NCBI GenBank assembly: GCA_947179155.2
Contig: OX359278.1
Location: 19,941,244 to 20,005,243, forward strand
Reading direction: 5' to 3'
DNA length: 64,000 bases
From: Hedera helix
Lineage: Eukaryota; Streptophyta; Magnoliopsida; Apiales; Araliaceae
The position numbers and the translations under genes were made by a program. Positions within the stretch are counted from its first letter, which is position 1. Every line of letters begins with the position of its first letter. Below are positions 45,064 through 56,176 of this stretch, in pieces. Below the pieces are notes generated by a model that saw nothing but the letters and a program-made list of their open reading frames with translations, was not told the DNA's origin and made no database searches.

Positions 45064-45931
45064 GATAAGAGTTTGAACTACATTAAATAATTAATATAGG
45101 TTTTATGTGATTGAAATATTATCAAGTGATGATAATATTTCCTAAGTGTTTATATACCTTTAACTATATGATTATGTGGTTAAGTGTTAGAGGTGCAAGA
45201 AGTATAGAGGTTATCATATGAATGTATATATGATACTAATTTAAAGATCAACATGATTAATTGTTAGGTCTATTCAAAGGAAATTAAATTGAATCGGTTA
45301 GCAGTAAACAACACACAAGGCAAGTTCTCTAACCCTACTCAATTATTATCATTGAACAAGTTTCTATACTTGTAATTATTGTTAAAGCTTGAAGTGGTTT
45401 AATTATTTAAAATTATTCCACATCCATATTGTTTACACAATCGCACTTAGTGCATTTGAAGCTTGTTAGTTCTTGATTCATGAACTGTATTAAAAATGTC
45501 TGAAGCTAATAGTTCAGCTAGACATTGCGTTTCTAAATTCAATAACTTGAATACTTTTAAAAGCTTATCCAAACCATTGTTGGGTGCGGATTTCTTATAT
45601 TAAGTCTGAGAATTGAACAACCCTAAATTAGGGGATTTTGTGTCGGGAAACCGATTTTGGGCGCCAGTGACTAAATGTAATGCATATACAGCGGGTTGAA
45701 TAGGCTGATCCCCTTGAAAACCAAACAACTCAAAGGGTCAGAGGAAACTCTATTATACCCTCGTTAGTTCAGGGTCCTTAGTGACCACTCGGCATTTTAA
45801 GATTCAAATATTCTGTTTATTAAAATTTGAATCCTGTTTCATTCATAATTGTTATATCTATTGTTGAACCATTGATGACATTTCCCATTCATTCATGATA
45901 TATTAAATCTCTATGATTGTTCTAAACTTGC

Positions 45932-45950
45932 TGAGCAAACTAGTTGCTCA
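45932..45950 (+). promoter_or_regulatory. Conserved LTR hairpin, 3' LTR copy
   Basis: TGAGCAA-ACTAG-TTGCTCA, identical to the 5' copy. Confidence 0.7.
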
Positions 45951-46279
45951 TTCTTGCTATATCATGAACTATTTTTCAGATAGAACTGATTGCTCAAAGA
46001 AGGATAAGGGAAAAGGAAAAGCCAGAGCTTAAGTTAGCTTATGCATGCTAATTAGATATTTAATATGTATTTACTTTTGTTAAACCTTTTGTAATTCCTT
46101 ATGATCGGAACTGTTTTTATGTTAAGGTTGATAGACCCTGGTATTGTAACATTTTGAAGGGAACCAATATGTATTATTCCGCGATATTTAAATGCAATGT
46201 ATGTATTTAATTGTTAGTAATGAGTTGAATAGTGAGAACCAAACTCGAGGTTATGGAACTCGGATTTGGGGTCGTCACA

Positions 46280-46284
46280 TTATA
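46280..46284. repeat. TSD (TTATA), right
   Basis: Matches 32711-32715. Confidence 0.9.
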
Positions 46285-47053
46285 TTCCTAGCATTATATG
46301 TTGATGATATAATACTGGTAAGGAATAACATACTGATACTACAATCAGTAAATATATGGTTGTCTAAACACTTCTTCGTGAAGGAATTGTGAGAAATATC
46401 CAACTATTGGGGATAAAGGTCTATAAAAATAGATCGTAAATGATTCTTGGCTTAACCCAAAGAACGTACATTGATTTGATGCTAAAGATGTTTAACATGC
46501 TCTAAGAGAGGTCTCATGTTGATGAGCCAGTGAGTAAATCTCTCAAGAAATTATCCCTAAAGACACTGGATAAGAGAGATTGCATGAATAAGATATCTTT
46601 TGCTTCGGCAATAGGAACTATCATGTATGGGATTATATGTACTAAACCTAATGTTGCTTATGTATGATAATCAGATATCATTTCAATCCTGGAGAAGAAT
46701 ATTATAAAGGAGTTTCTAATAGTGGGTCTAATTAAAACTAGAGGGTTATACAAACTCAAGTTTTTCAGACATACCAAGACCACAACAAATTCGATATAGG
46801 CTATATGATTACCATGAACGGTGGTGCAGAGAGTTTGAAAAGTTTCAAGCAGTAAAGAGTTGCTGAATTAGTGACAAAGGCGTAATATATAACTATAAGT
46901 GAAGCTGCAAATGAGATTGTTTGGATGAACAACTTCATTACAGAACTTGGAATGGTTCCCAGAATTAAAGGAGCTTAATTTGCCAAGAAACCTAGGTTTC
47001 ATATGAAATTCAAACATATGCTGACGCACATTTGATGTGGCAAAGGCGTAGTA
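46285..47053 (+). pseudogene. Ty1/Copia RT-RNase H remnant, 3' piece
   Basis: Direct continuation of the Copia RT cut by the Gypsy insertion: ALYVDDIILVRNN keeps the YVDD catalytic motif right after the TSD, then WLSKHFFVKEL and a stop. RNase H text follows, broken by stops and indels (VWMNNFITELGMV). It runs to the start of a Copia LTR at 47054. Confidence 0.8.
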
Positions 47054-47294
47054 TGCCCTCAAGCCAATCACATTTGATATGATATCATTTACTTTGTAAT
47101 CTTATTCAATTTATTAATAAAAGAATTTAATTAAAGGCATACGAAAGGTATAATCTCTTATCATTCCTCAATTAATATCACATAAGAAAGATTGTAGAAT
47201 TTGGTTCATAGAATAATTTTAAATACTATATATGCTTGTTTTGTTGCGTTACATCAATTTACTTGTATGTATGCCTTATTTTTATAAACCAGTA
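47054..47294 (+). mobile_element. Internally deleted Copia LTR
   Basis: 47054-47140 matches the first 85 bp or so of the Copia 3' LTR at 50330 (TGCCCTCAAGCCAATCACAT). 47141-47294 matches the last part of the Copia LTR at about 1970-2125 (CATTCCTCAATTAATA). The middle kilobase or more is missing. It is the 3' LTR of the element to the left and the 5' LTR of the one to the right. Confidence 0.7.
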
Positions 47295-47497
47295 GTGACA
47301 TTAAGAGCCAACGGTATGCAAATTATTAATTATTTTGATTGGGTATATGTATAGGTATGTGTTTAGAATAATTTATTGGGCATAATTTGTTGTATAAAAT
47401 CATGAATTTTGAAAACAAGTAACAAAAATTGTGTTTTGGATGAAAAACAAGCAAAATCGCGAACTTTAGAAAATCGCAGGTTTGGAATTTGCAAAGT

Positions 47498-47543
47498 AGG
47501 GTCAGGGCCCCAGGATATAGGCTTTTTTGGGGTCGGGGCCCTA
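47498..47543 (+). repeat. GC-rich repeated word in Copia leader
   Basis: GGGTCAGGGCCCC and GGGGTCGGGGCCCT, two versions of one word about 30 bp apart. GGTCGGGGCCCT (47531-47542) is found exactly, inverted, at 63304-63315 in a Gypsy LTR. Confidence 0.8.
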
Positions 47544-47693
47544 GCAGAATTGCCAATTTTGTCTGTTTTATTATTTTTGTTTAATTTTTTGAAAGATTAA
47601 AATAAAGTGTTTATTTTGGATGATTTTATAATTAAAATAAAGAGTTTATTTTAAACTTTAAATTGGATTTCATGCAACCTAAATTGCCCATTA

Positions 47694-47696
<3 letters not shown>

Positions 47697-47786
<90 letters not shown>
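47697..47786. repeat. (AT)n(GA)n microsatellite
   Basis: About 30 AT units followed by about 14 GA units. Confidence 0.95.
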
Positions 47787-47790
<4 letters not shown>

Positions 47791-48351
47791 TTTTAATTCA
47801 TGAGGTGAATGAAGCATATGATGATATGTATGATATTAAATTATGTATTGATACATATGATGATATGTATGATAATATAAGGGATTGATTATGGACTATT
47901 GACCAATGTATGATTGGATTTATTTTAGTTAGATGCATGAATGAATGTGTTTTAATAAATGGGGTATGCATAACTTGTCTTTCTAAATTTTTCTATTATA
48001 AATTCTATCTCCTTCCTATGTACTTTTCCTTGACTGCTGATCAGGATTTCTGTTTTATGAAAATAGATTGTAATAGGATTAGATAGTATTATTTGAAGAA
48101 TTAGAGCTAAAAAGCAAGGAACGTTTGAAGACCCGTTTGTATTGGAGCCCGGGTTTAAATGTAATAGTTATATTTAATTTTATTCGTGCACCCTATATTT
48201 GACCTTTTGGTTCATTTGGTGGCTCGAATGAGCTAACTAGAAATAAAGTTCATAATCAATCCAAGTAGAATATAATTTTCTATATGTTCATGCTAGTTAT
48301 ATATATTATATATTATCAAACATGGTTCGCATGTTAAATAATATGACGTGC

Positions 48352-48352
<1 letters not shown>

Positions 48353-48433
<81 letters not shown>

Positions 48434-48442
48434 TGTGTGTAT
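48353..48442. repeat. (AT)n(GT)n microsatellite
   Basis: AT run turning into GT run. The Copia sequence jumps from leader to integrase at its right edge, so it may mark a deletion point. Confidence 0.95.
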
Positions 48443-50329
48443 AGAAATAATTCAAAAAGTGAAGTATAGAAACAAATGGCCAAAAGTACTAAAGTTCTTC
48501 GATTAGATCGAGAATGGAATACTTAAGTAGTAAGTTTCTAGATCATCTCAAAGAAATGGTATTCTCTCACAATGGACATGGTGATGATCTATGATGAGTT
48601 CTACCAATCTTCCAGTATCCTTCTGAGGTTATGCCCTAGAAACGGATGCATACCTATTTAACAAGGTACTTTCAAAATTCGTCCCTAAGACTCTATAGGA
48701 GTTATGGACAGGGAGAAAACCAAGTTACAACTGAGTTATAAATCTGGAATAGTACTGAAGATACCTGATAGGTATGGATTCATCATAGATGATGATTATA
48801 AGTTACACATCATAATGGATGATGATCCAGTTATATACGATGAGGTATGAGTAGTAAAGACTCAAGAGAAATGGCTGATGACCATAAAATTTGAAATGGA
48901 CTCCATGTACGAGAACCAAGTGTGGACTTGGGTTACTCCATCATAAGGCATTGTGCCTAGAGTGTGTAAATGGGTCTTTTAGAAAGACTAAAGCAGATGG
49001 CAAGGTGGAGACCTATAAAGCCTGACTAGTGGCAAAAGATTTCAAACAAAGTTAAGGAGTTGACTATAATGAAACTTTTAACTAGTAGAAATGCTCAAGT
49101 CCATTCGAATTTTACTTGTAGTTGCAGCTTACTATACGTGATCTAGGAAATGAACGTGTAGACGCCCTTTCTATATTGAGGATATATATATGATACAACC
49201 AGAGGGATTTGTCTCCAAAGATGGAGTAAATCAAGTATGTAAGTTACAACGATTTATTTATGGATTGTATCAAGCTTCTCAAAGATGGAACATCCGTTTT
49301 GATGAGACAACCAAAAAAGTTTGATTTTTATCAAAAAGGAGGATGTAATAAGTGTGTACAATAAAGTTAGTGGGCGCACTATGACATTCCTAGTACTGTA
49401 TGTTGATATATTACTAACAAGGAATAACATACCGATGCTACAATCAGATAAAATATGATTATCTAAACACTTCTCCATGAAGGACTTGGGAGAAACATCC
49501 TACTATTCCGGATAAAGGTCTATAGAGATAGATCGTAAATGTTGCCCGGCTTGACCCAAGGAACGTACATTAATTCGATGCTAAAGATGATTACCATAAA
49601 AAAACTCCAAGACAGGTCTTATGTTGATGAGCAATGGAGTAAATCTCTCTAAGAAATTATCCCCCAAAGACACCAGTAAAGAGAGACTGACTGAGTGAGT
49701 TTCCTTATGCTTTAGCGAAATGATCTATCATGTTTGGGATGATATGTACTAGACCTGATGTTGCTTATATATGATAAGTAGATATCAGTTCAATCCTGGA
49801 GAAGAATATTATAAATGAGTTTCTAATAATAGGTATGATTTAAAACTATAGGGCTATACAGACTCGAGTTTTCCTGACTGACCAAGATGATAACAAATCC
49901 GTTTCAGGTTATATGATTACCTTCAACAATGGTGCAGTGAGTTGGAAAAGTTTCAAGCATCAAAGAGTTGCTGATTTAATGACAAATACATTGTATGTAG
50001 CTATAAGTGAAGCTACAAAGTAGATTGTTTGGATGAATAAGTTCATTACTGAACTTGGAATGATTCTTAGCATTAAAAGAGTTTAATTCACTAAGGAATC
50101 TAGGTCTCATCTAAAATCCAACATGTGTTGTAGCACTTTCATTTGATTAATTAGAGGAATCACTGAAAGAGGAGATAACACCATAGAGATAGTAGACTCT
50201 CAGAACAACATTATAGATTCATTAACTAAAGCATTTTCTCAACAATTTGTACAATTGCCACTTAAAGAAGATGGGTATGAGATAATAAGGGCAATTGACT
50301 TTAGTGTAAGTTGTAGATTAAAATTAGTA
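48443..50329 (+). pseudogene. Ty1/Copia integrase-RT-RNase H remnant
   Basis: Starts abruptly in the integrase (collinear with 13735 and 31455), so gag, protease and the first half of the integrase are deleted. RT text is at 48850-49480 (MDSMYENQVWTWVTPS, then YGLYQASQRWNIRFDE; the YVDD region is damaged by an indel near 49400). RNase H is at 49880-50290 (GYMITFNNGAVSWKSFKHQR, then a block reading ERGDNTIEIVDSQNN and DSLTKAF). Many stops and frameshifts. Ends at the Copia 3' LTR. Confidence 0.8.
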
Positions 50330-51586
50330 TGCCCTCAAGCCAATCACATTTGATGTGATAGCATTTACTTTGTAATCTTATTCAATTTAGTAAAAAAAGA
50401 ATTTAATTAAAGGCATTTAATTATTCATGATTAATTAGTTGAATTGATTAAATGGATAAACCTATAGTTTTGGAACAATGCTTTTAGAATCATGACGTTG
50501 ATCATGATAATGAGATCTAAATTTAAGATAGCTCAAAACTAAAATGTTCCTAATTGTGGGATCATTAAAATAGGGATTAGTGAATCAGGATAGATTAGTA
50601 CATACTATCATTGCTCTTTTGAAGAGAATGATTAATCTCATAATCATTTGTGTGGTGACACTAAAACAAATTATAGGTGTTTATTAGAGAATAAGTTCAC
50701 TAAATGTGACTCGTTTAAGGAACACATAATGTAGTTTTACTTGATTGTCAATAGGAGTTCTAATGTAATAGTAATACAAGTGATCATTGGACTTGAGATT
50801 ATCATAGTACCTTGTGTATGATGAGTTATACTTTGTCATATTCCTTAAGACTATTCGGGTATAACAAAGGATATGTTTCGGTATAATAAGTTATATATGA
50901 AGGTAGATGAATGATCAACAAAGGATTTACCACTTCTAGTAAAGTGAGAGAATGTCCTATGTAATTCGATAAATGACAACTCTAAATTCCTTGGTCAATG
51001 TGGAATGGAAATTAGAAAGGAGTTTCTAATTTACATTAATATGAGTTGTGCATTTGAGAATTGAAATGCATATGATCAAATAAAATAAGACTTGATAGTA
51101 ATTTCATGTCTTATATTTGATTGAGACATTGTGTGGTAGAAGGATTGAATTGTACGGTAACTATTCGTGGAATAGGTTTTTGTGATCAAATGTTAAAATT
51201 CATATTATCTAAAAAGTCGTGAACTGCTAAGGAGGCTTAATTGCCCTTATTGTAGAATAAATGTATTTATTTATTTTGAATTAAATGAGTTTAATTCATA
51301 ATAAATAATATTAGAATGGTTTTAATTTATCTATTCTACAACCGGTTTAATGTAAAGAACCTAAAGGGTCACATCATAAAAGATAAATATTTATTTTAGA
51401 AGGGGATGACATAATGATAATAATAAACTAAGTATATTTAATTTATACTATGGTGATAGAATAACTTAAACAACTTAATATTTATTATTAAATATTTTAA
51501 AAATATAAATTATAAATTAATAAGAGAAGTCTTATTATTATTATTACTACTATTATTTAATTCCTAAATGGTTTAGGAATTAATTA

Positions 51587-51651
<65 letters not shown>

Positions 51652-51735
51652 CATTATTATAAATAATTAAGTTCTTAAATGGTTTATGAATTGTAATTAT
51701 TATAATAAATTAATCTAGTTCCTAATTAGATTATG
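50330..51735 (+). mobile_element. Copia 3' LTR
   Basis: Begins TGCCCTCAAGCC after an eroded PPT-like stretch. The interior carries text typical of this plant Copia group (GATTGTCAATAGGAGTTCTA, ACAAGTGATCATTGGACTTG). The 24150-24411 fragment matches near 50420-50665. The LTR 3' end is not reached, because the young Gypsy and then another Gypsy LTR follow. AT-rich after 51250, with a TTA run. Confidence 0.75.
51592..51660. repeat. (TTA)n microsatellite
   Basis: About 20 TTA units with one interruption (TCA). Confidence 0.95.
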
Positions 51736-51740
51736 AGTAA
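51736..51740. repeat. TSD (AGTAA), left
   Basis: Matches 61163-61167. Confidence 0.95.
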
Positions 51741-51863
51741 TGTAAGACCCCGAATTTATGAAATACAAAATTTAATTTTTCTTCATATATATTTTTCCTG
51801 AAACAGTAAATGGTTAAATTGACAAAATTGAAAGTTAAGGATGTTATGTGCAAATTTTATTTT

Positions 51864-51920
51864 GTCGGGGAATATTCGTTTGGTCGGGGAATATTCGTGC
51901 CGTACGACGGCGCCGAAATA
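51864..51920 (+). repeat. GC-rich repeated word in LTR
   Basis: Two exact copies of GTCGGGGAATATTCGT followed by GCCGTACGACGGCGCC. Copied in the 3' LTR at 58339-58395. Confidence 0.85.
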
Positions 51921-52692
51921 ACAAATTATTTGTGGACCCCACAACGGAATAATTGTCGGATATAGAAAACGACAGAAGTAACCTTTTTAAATATAAATAG
52001 TCAACGATGTTAACTGTTTAAATACTGGTGATAAAAGAATAGTAGTATACGGTAATTTATGGTATTTCAGTATAGCACACGGTATTCTACAGTAGCACAC
52101 GGTATTGCACAGTGTCTCATATTATTGGTCTGATAATTGACACCATAACTGTTGCGCATCATTTCATCAATAATTGTCACTGCATAATATTTTATATTAT
52201 CAATTCAATTATTGTTGCTACACAGTATTTTGCATTATTGATTCAATAATTGTCATTACACCGTATTTCATATCATCGAGTCAATAATTGTTGGTGCACT
52301 GTAGTTTAAAATTATTGAATCTAATAATTGTCACAGTAGCAAATACACTATAATTTATATTATTAAATTAATAAAAATATGTAACGTGTTTCTTACATTA
52401 TTGTGGTAACATTATTTTATATGTTGGACTCACAGGAAGAATAAATAAATAAATAAAAAATAAATAAAAAATAAAATAATTAATTTTACTATTTGAAATA
52501 GTAACATGAATATTGACGTGAATAGTGACGTGAATAGTACGTGAATAGTAAGAAACATGTGGGACCCATTGTGGGGCCCACATGAAATGTGAGAAATGTG
52601 AGAATTTGCTGAAGAGTTGGTGGAGGCTGCGCAGCAGCCTCTGCTGAAATTTTTTTCTGTTCACCTACCATGCATAGTAACTTATTTTCTCC

Positions 52693-52700
52693 TATAAATA
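52693..52700 (+). promoter_or_regulatory. TATA box, 5' LTR
   Basis: TATAAATA in TTCTCCTATAAATAGATTG, a strong plant-type TATA context; the 3' LTR copy is at 59168-59175. Confidence 0.75.
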
Positions 52701-54413
52701 GATTGTTCAGCTGAATAGAAAAATCACACCTAAAATATAAAATTTTTCTATAAGAATTTTATGAGTTTTCTCTGAGAATAGTAAGGTTATTTTGAGAGTT
52801 TGAAAGCCAAAAGGAGTGCAGAAAATTTTCAAGTAAGTCTTTTATTAAAGAGTAGTAATTTCATAAATTCCTATTTTTCACGGTATTCACAAATCTTCCT
52901 TTAGAAGACTCTTCTTTGAGAAGATTCATTTTTAAAAGCTTCTTTTGGAAGATTTATTTTGGAATATTATTTTAAAAACTATTTTAAAGTTGTTATATTA
53001 TACTACCAAAATTATGTTAAATATATATAATTTTGATAGTTCATAATATACGAGTTATCGTACACCTTGAAATTTATATGTGGTAATTACTAATTATATT
53101 AAAAATATATAGGTTGATCAATCTCATTTAAATCAATATCCAGTCACGTGTTAAGGTAAGGGGTATCACTCTTTTCATCATCATAAATGGATATTATTTT
53201 CTTTCTTACTTGAAGGGATTATCATTCTTTGATTCTCGAAAATAATATCGTTTCTTTCTTGTGCCATTTATTTCCATGTATTAAATTGTGGGAATAACCT
53301 TACGGCGCGGTTTACCGCCTGTTGGTGAATAACCCTTGTTATTTGTCTCGTGTGGAAATAATTTGTCTACACGAATTATCACATGACACTTTTATTCCAT
53401 ATTCGTAAGTGATATCATTTTCCTTTATACTCATAAGGGATACCATCTTTTTCATCTTCCATTATTCAAACTTACTATGGTAAGGGATATTAATTCCCTT
53501 CACCTTTTGTTAATCAAACCTGCTACGGTAAGGGATATTACTTTCTTCCATACACCTAAATCGAAACTTATTATGGAACTATTGCTTCTATAATTCCTGA
53601 AAATATTATATGTTCCATAATAGTTGAATTTCATTAGTTCAACTGAACCTTCCTATTTTCTGAACATTTCTATTGAACTGTAATCGTTATTCTGAACTGT
53701 GGATCTTGAATATCATTTTTAAATTTCACTCCACATCATGTTGGCAATTTGGACATTATTTGAATCTGCACAAAGTAAACTTCCGATACTTATTGTTTAT
53801 CCTGTTCTTCTGTTCATCATTTGTATCACTGTTATTTGTATTAATCATCAAGAATCAAGCTGTTGTGAATATCTGTGGCCGGGGGCACAGATGTGATATA
53901 ATTGATGAACAGATGATAGGTTAAAGGCGATATACTAGGTTAAAGGCGATACATCTGTTCGGTGTCTTTTATGACACGTGGTGAATGTTCTCTTTGGCCC
54001 GTAGTGCAAAGATGAACTGTTGGTTGGTATGATTATGACCAAAGGCTGAATCTGGTATAATCATGACCGTTGGTGTTATATTGAATGTCTTTGGCCCGTA
54101 GTGCAAAGACGAACTATTGATCTGCATGATTATGACCAGGAACTGTGAAGTTGTATTATCTTGACTAATGGTATTTCAGATGATAAAAGTTGATGATATT
54201 TTTACTAAAAAGAGAAGCGAGTGGACATTATAGTCTGCATTATTCTTCTAATAGATTGTTCATTCCGCTGCTATTATTGATCTGAACGTTGTTTAAGAAT
54301 TTAACTGCAGTTTTTGATATAAACCTTGTAGTCTATTGTATTCTATCAAGAACTCAACTGTTGAAGGCTAATGATAAATTATTCGTCATTATCTTAGTCA
54401 TGATATTTCTTAC

Positions 54414-54430
54414 TGGGCTATTTGAGCTCA
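54414..54430 (+). promoter_or_regulatory. Conserved LTR hairpin (variant)
   Basis: TGGGCT-ATTTG-AGCTCA pairs throughout as RNA with one G.U, 257 bp before the LTR end, followed by CCCTTTC. It occupies the place of the TGAGCAA/TTGCTCA hairpin of the other families. Second copy at 60889-60905. Confidence 0.6.
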
Positions 54431-54689
54431 CCCTTTCTTTTCGTTCCATTGTTTTTCAACAGGAGATGAGAACGTAACGGGGTCTAGCCGGGGAATGGAG
54501 TGAGAGTGCGGGAATAGCTATCATAGTCTTCACGTGTTATAAAATAGTGTGGCAATAATAATGAAGACTTAGTTGTGTTGTATTATCCACTGTATTGTTG
54601 TACGTTGTATTTCATTGTAATAATTTTGTTGTAGTCTTTTGACGACTCAAGTTTGGGCTGTGTGGGCCTAGATTTGGGGGCGTCACAGT

Positions 54690-54701
54690 TGGCATCAGAG
54701 C
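54690..54701 (+). other. Primer binding site
   Basis: TGGCATCAGAGC, one change (T to C) from the initiator-Met PBS, two bases after the LTR end. Confidence 0.9.
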
Positions 54702-54886
54702 TTAGGGATATGGTCTTTAATGGAGATCTGGGGTAGAACTAGGAGGGGAGAGACGAATATAATCAGTCACTAGTGTGTCCCACCTAAATTCGATTTTATT
54801 ATCTAATGAGTTGATTTGAATATAGGGACATGAAGTGATGAGTCAGTTTATTTGAACTAACATCTATTTTGTGACCACAGTTAAGT

Positions 54887-55495
54887 ATGGCATCTGAAAA
54901 TCAGGAGGTTAACCACGGAGTACCCGAAGTGAATGTAGAGGCCACAAACAATTCTTCTACAAACTCAGAGTTGAATAATTTGCCTAAAGCAAAAATTATT
55001 TGTATCCGATCTAAAGAAGAAGAAGGTGAAAGTTCTACCGTCGTTCTTCCAAATTCGTTCTTTAAAGGATATCCGGAACTTGCGGAAATTGTTGCCTTTA
55101 ATTTGCTCGACAGTTGGAAACATATCATCACCTGGTTATGCTCGATAACAAAGGATCAGAATATATGGACGTTTCATATAAGTCTTTGGGATTTATGGTG
55201 TTCGAGCTATAATTTTCAAGATTATTTAAAAATGATGTATCTATACTTTTGGGCGTTACAATTTATAGGAATTCAGGTTAAGTTAGTCACTATCGTGGAA
55301 ACTGTAGTCTATCGAAAATACTATTTTAATGGAAATCATTGGTACGCTACTACTGATGAAGTTGAAGAATCTGAGAAACAGTTCGTTAGAGAACTATTTC
55401 GTGGTATCCCCATGGTTGAAATACGTGAAGATCCGGATGAAGTATATGGGACTCGATTTGATGATGACAGCCTTGATGATCAAGAAATCGAATGA
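54887..55495 (+). CDS. Unrecognised 202-residue ORF in gag position
   Basis: Starts MASENQEVNHGVPEVNVEAT 185 bp after the PBS and ends in an acidic tail (DDDSLDDQEIE). Residues about 45-65 are charged, 65-150 hydrophobic and Trp/Tyr-rich (SWKHIITWLCSIT, MMYLYFWALQFIGIQVKLV), 150-200 acidic. It has no capsid motif and no zinc knuckle, so it does not look like gag, which should be here. The uninterrupted frame in a young element suggests it may be expressed, but it could be an eroded gag or captured sequence. The protease frame overlaps its 3' end in a different frame. Confidence 0.5.
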   Translation: MASENQEVNHGVPEVNVEATNNSSTNSELNNLPKAKIICIRSKEEEGESSTVVLPNSFFKGYPELAEIVAFNLLDSWKHIITWLCSITKDQNIWTFHISLWDLWCSSYNFQDYLKMMYLYFWALQFIGIQVKLVTIVETVVYRKYYFNGNHWYATTDEVEESEKQFVRELFRGIPMVEIREDPDEVYGTRFDDDSLDDQEIE

Positions 55496-56176
55496 GGTGA
55501 TGACCGGTAAGCTATTCATCAATTCTCGAGAAGTCTATGCCATGTTAGATATTGACTCTATCCACTCTTTTATGTCACCTATATGTACTCAACGTTTAAA
55601 TTTGCCTATTGAAAACTTAAATCTTGTCTTATCAGTTGAAATCTCATTGGGAGAAATACCTATTACATTTACTATCTATAAATCTTGCCTAGTTTAAATC
55701 AACAACCTCACATTACCTGTTGACCTTATTTCTTTGGAGATGCACGAATTTGATGTGATTTTAGGAATTGATTGGTTGACTACCCATCATGCTAAAATTG
55801 ATTGTTTTCATAAGATTATTAGTTTTCATATTCCTAATCAACCTGTCATGCAAATTCAAGCAACTAAACCATTGAAATCTATAACTGTTATTTCTAGCCA
55901 TAAAGCCATTCGTTTATTGAAAAACGGATGTCAAGCCTTTTTAGCTCATGTCACTGATTTGAACAAAAATACGTCAAACTTGAATGATATTCCCATTGTT
56001 AATGAGTTTCCTGACGTTTTTCCTGAGGAACTTCCTGGCTTATCCCCAAACCGAGAAATTGAATTCTGTATCGATCTTGAACCCGATACTAAACCCTTTT
56101 CCAAAGCTCAATACCAAATGGCTCCCATAGAACGCCAAGAGATGAAAGTTTGATTATTAGATATCGGTATCATTCG
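55496..56176 (+). pseudogene. Gypsy protease and pol N-terminus, decayed
   Basis: One frame with TAA at 55695. TGKLFINSREVYAMLDIDSI shows the aspartic protease site with Asp-Ser-Gly changed to Asp-Ile-Asp (Asp codon 55558). HEFDVILGIDWLTTHHAKID, AFLAHVTDL and FPDVFPEELPGLSPNREIEF follow, then the RT entry (MAPIERQEMKV) and a TGA at 56151. After LLDIGIIR the sequence jumps to RNase H near 56176, losing the whole RT (about 250 codons in relatives). Confidence 0.85.

Larger units (their letters stand above)
32716..46279 (+). mobile_element. Complete Ty3/Gypsy element, Tekay/Del-like, 13.6 kb
   Basis: Order: 5' LTR (3,696 bp), PBS, extra ORF, gag-protease, RT-RNase H, integrase, chromodomain, PPT, 3' LTR (3,854 bp), with perfect 5-bp TSD. 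Long LTRs and a C-terminal chromodomain point to the chromovirus Tekay/Del lineage; the lineage call is from memory of those features. Coding capacity is broken by point changes only, so it inserted as a full-length element. The LTRs differ by substitutions, an AT expansion and small duplications, which makes it older than 51741-61162. Inserted inside a Copia RT gene. Confidence 0.95.
42426..46279 (+). mobile_element. 3' LTR
   Basis: 3,854 bp. Relative to the 5' LTR it carries a small duplication near 42681 (ACTAGCCCATG), an AT run at 42883-42939 and a fuller second GC palindrome. TATA at 43204-43211; GC island 44147-44227; AT palindrome array 44608-45063; TGATC box 45699-45713; hairpin 45932-45950. 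Confidence 0.95.
47295..48442 (+). mobile_element. Copia PBS and leader
   Basis: Decayed PBS at 47295-47310 (TGACATTAAGAGCC). The rest is collinear with 2144-3420, with no ORF of note. It holds a GC-rich cluster at 47498-47543 and two microsatellites. Confidence 0.75.
51741..54687 (+). mobile_element. 5' LTR of young Gypsy
   Basis: TGTAAGACCC...GCGTCACA. Direct repeat GTCGGGGAATATTCGT at 51864-51879 and 51883-51898. TATA box at 52693-52700. Repeated half-sites near 52070-52330 (AATAATTGTCA, ACACGGTATT words). AGGTTAAAGGCGATA is repeated near 53915-53950, and CTTTGGCCCGTAGTGCAAAG twice (about 53992 and 54090). Short ORFs inside recur in the 3' copy simply because the LTRs are identical. Confidence 0.95.

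Noticed and set aside
52398..52671. Small ORFs repeated at 58873-59146, 53673-53924/60148-60399 and 54289-54477/60764-60952
   Set aside because: They recur only because the two LTRs are near-identical; no protein features, and they overlap promoter and leader sequence.
54690..54701. A different tRNA primer for the young Gypsy
   Set aside because: TGGCATCAGAGC is a single transition from the initiator-Met PBS, so a mutated or tolerated variant is simpler.
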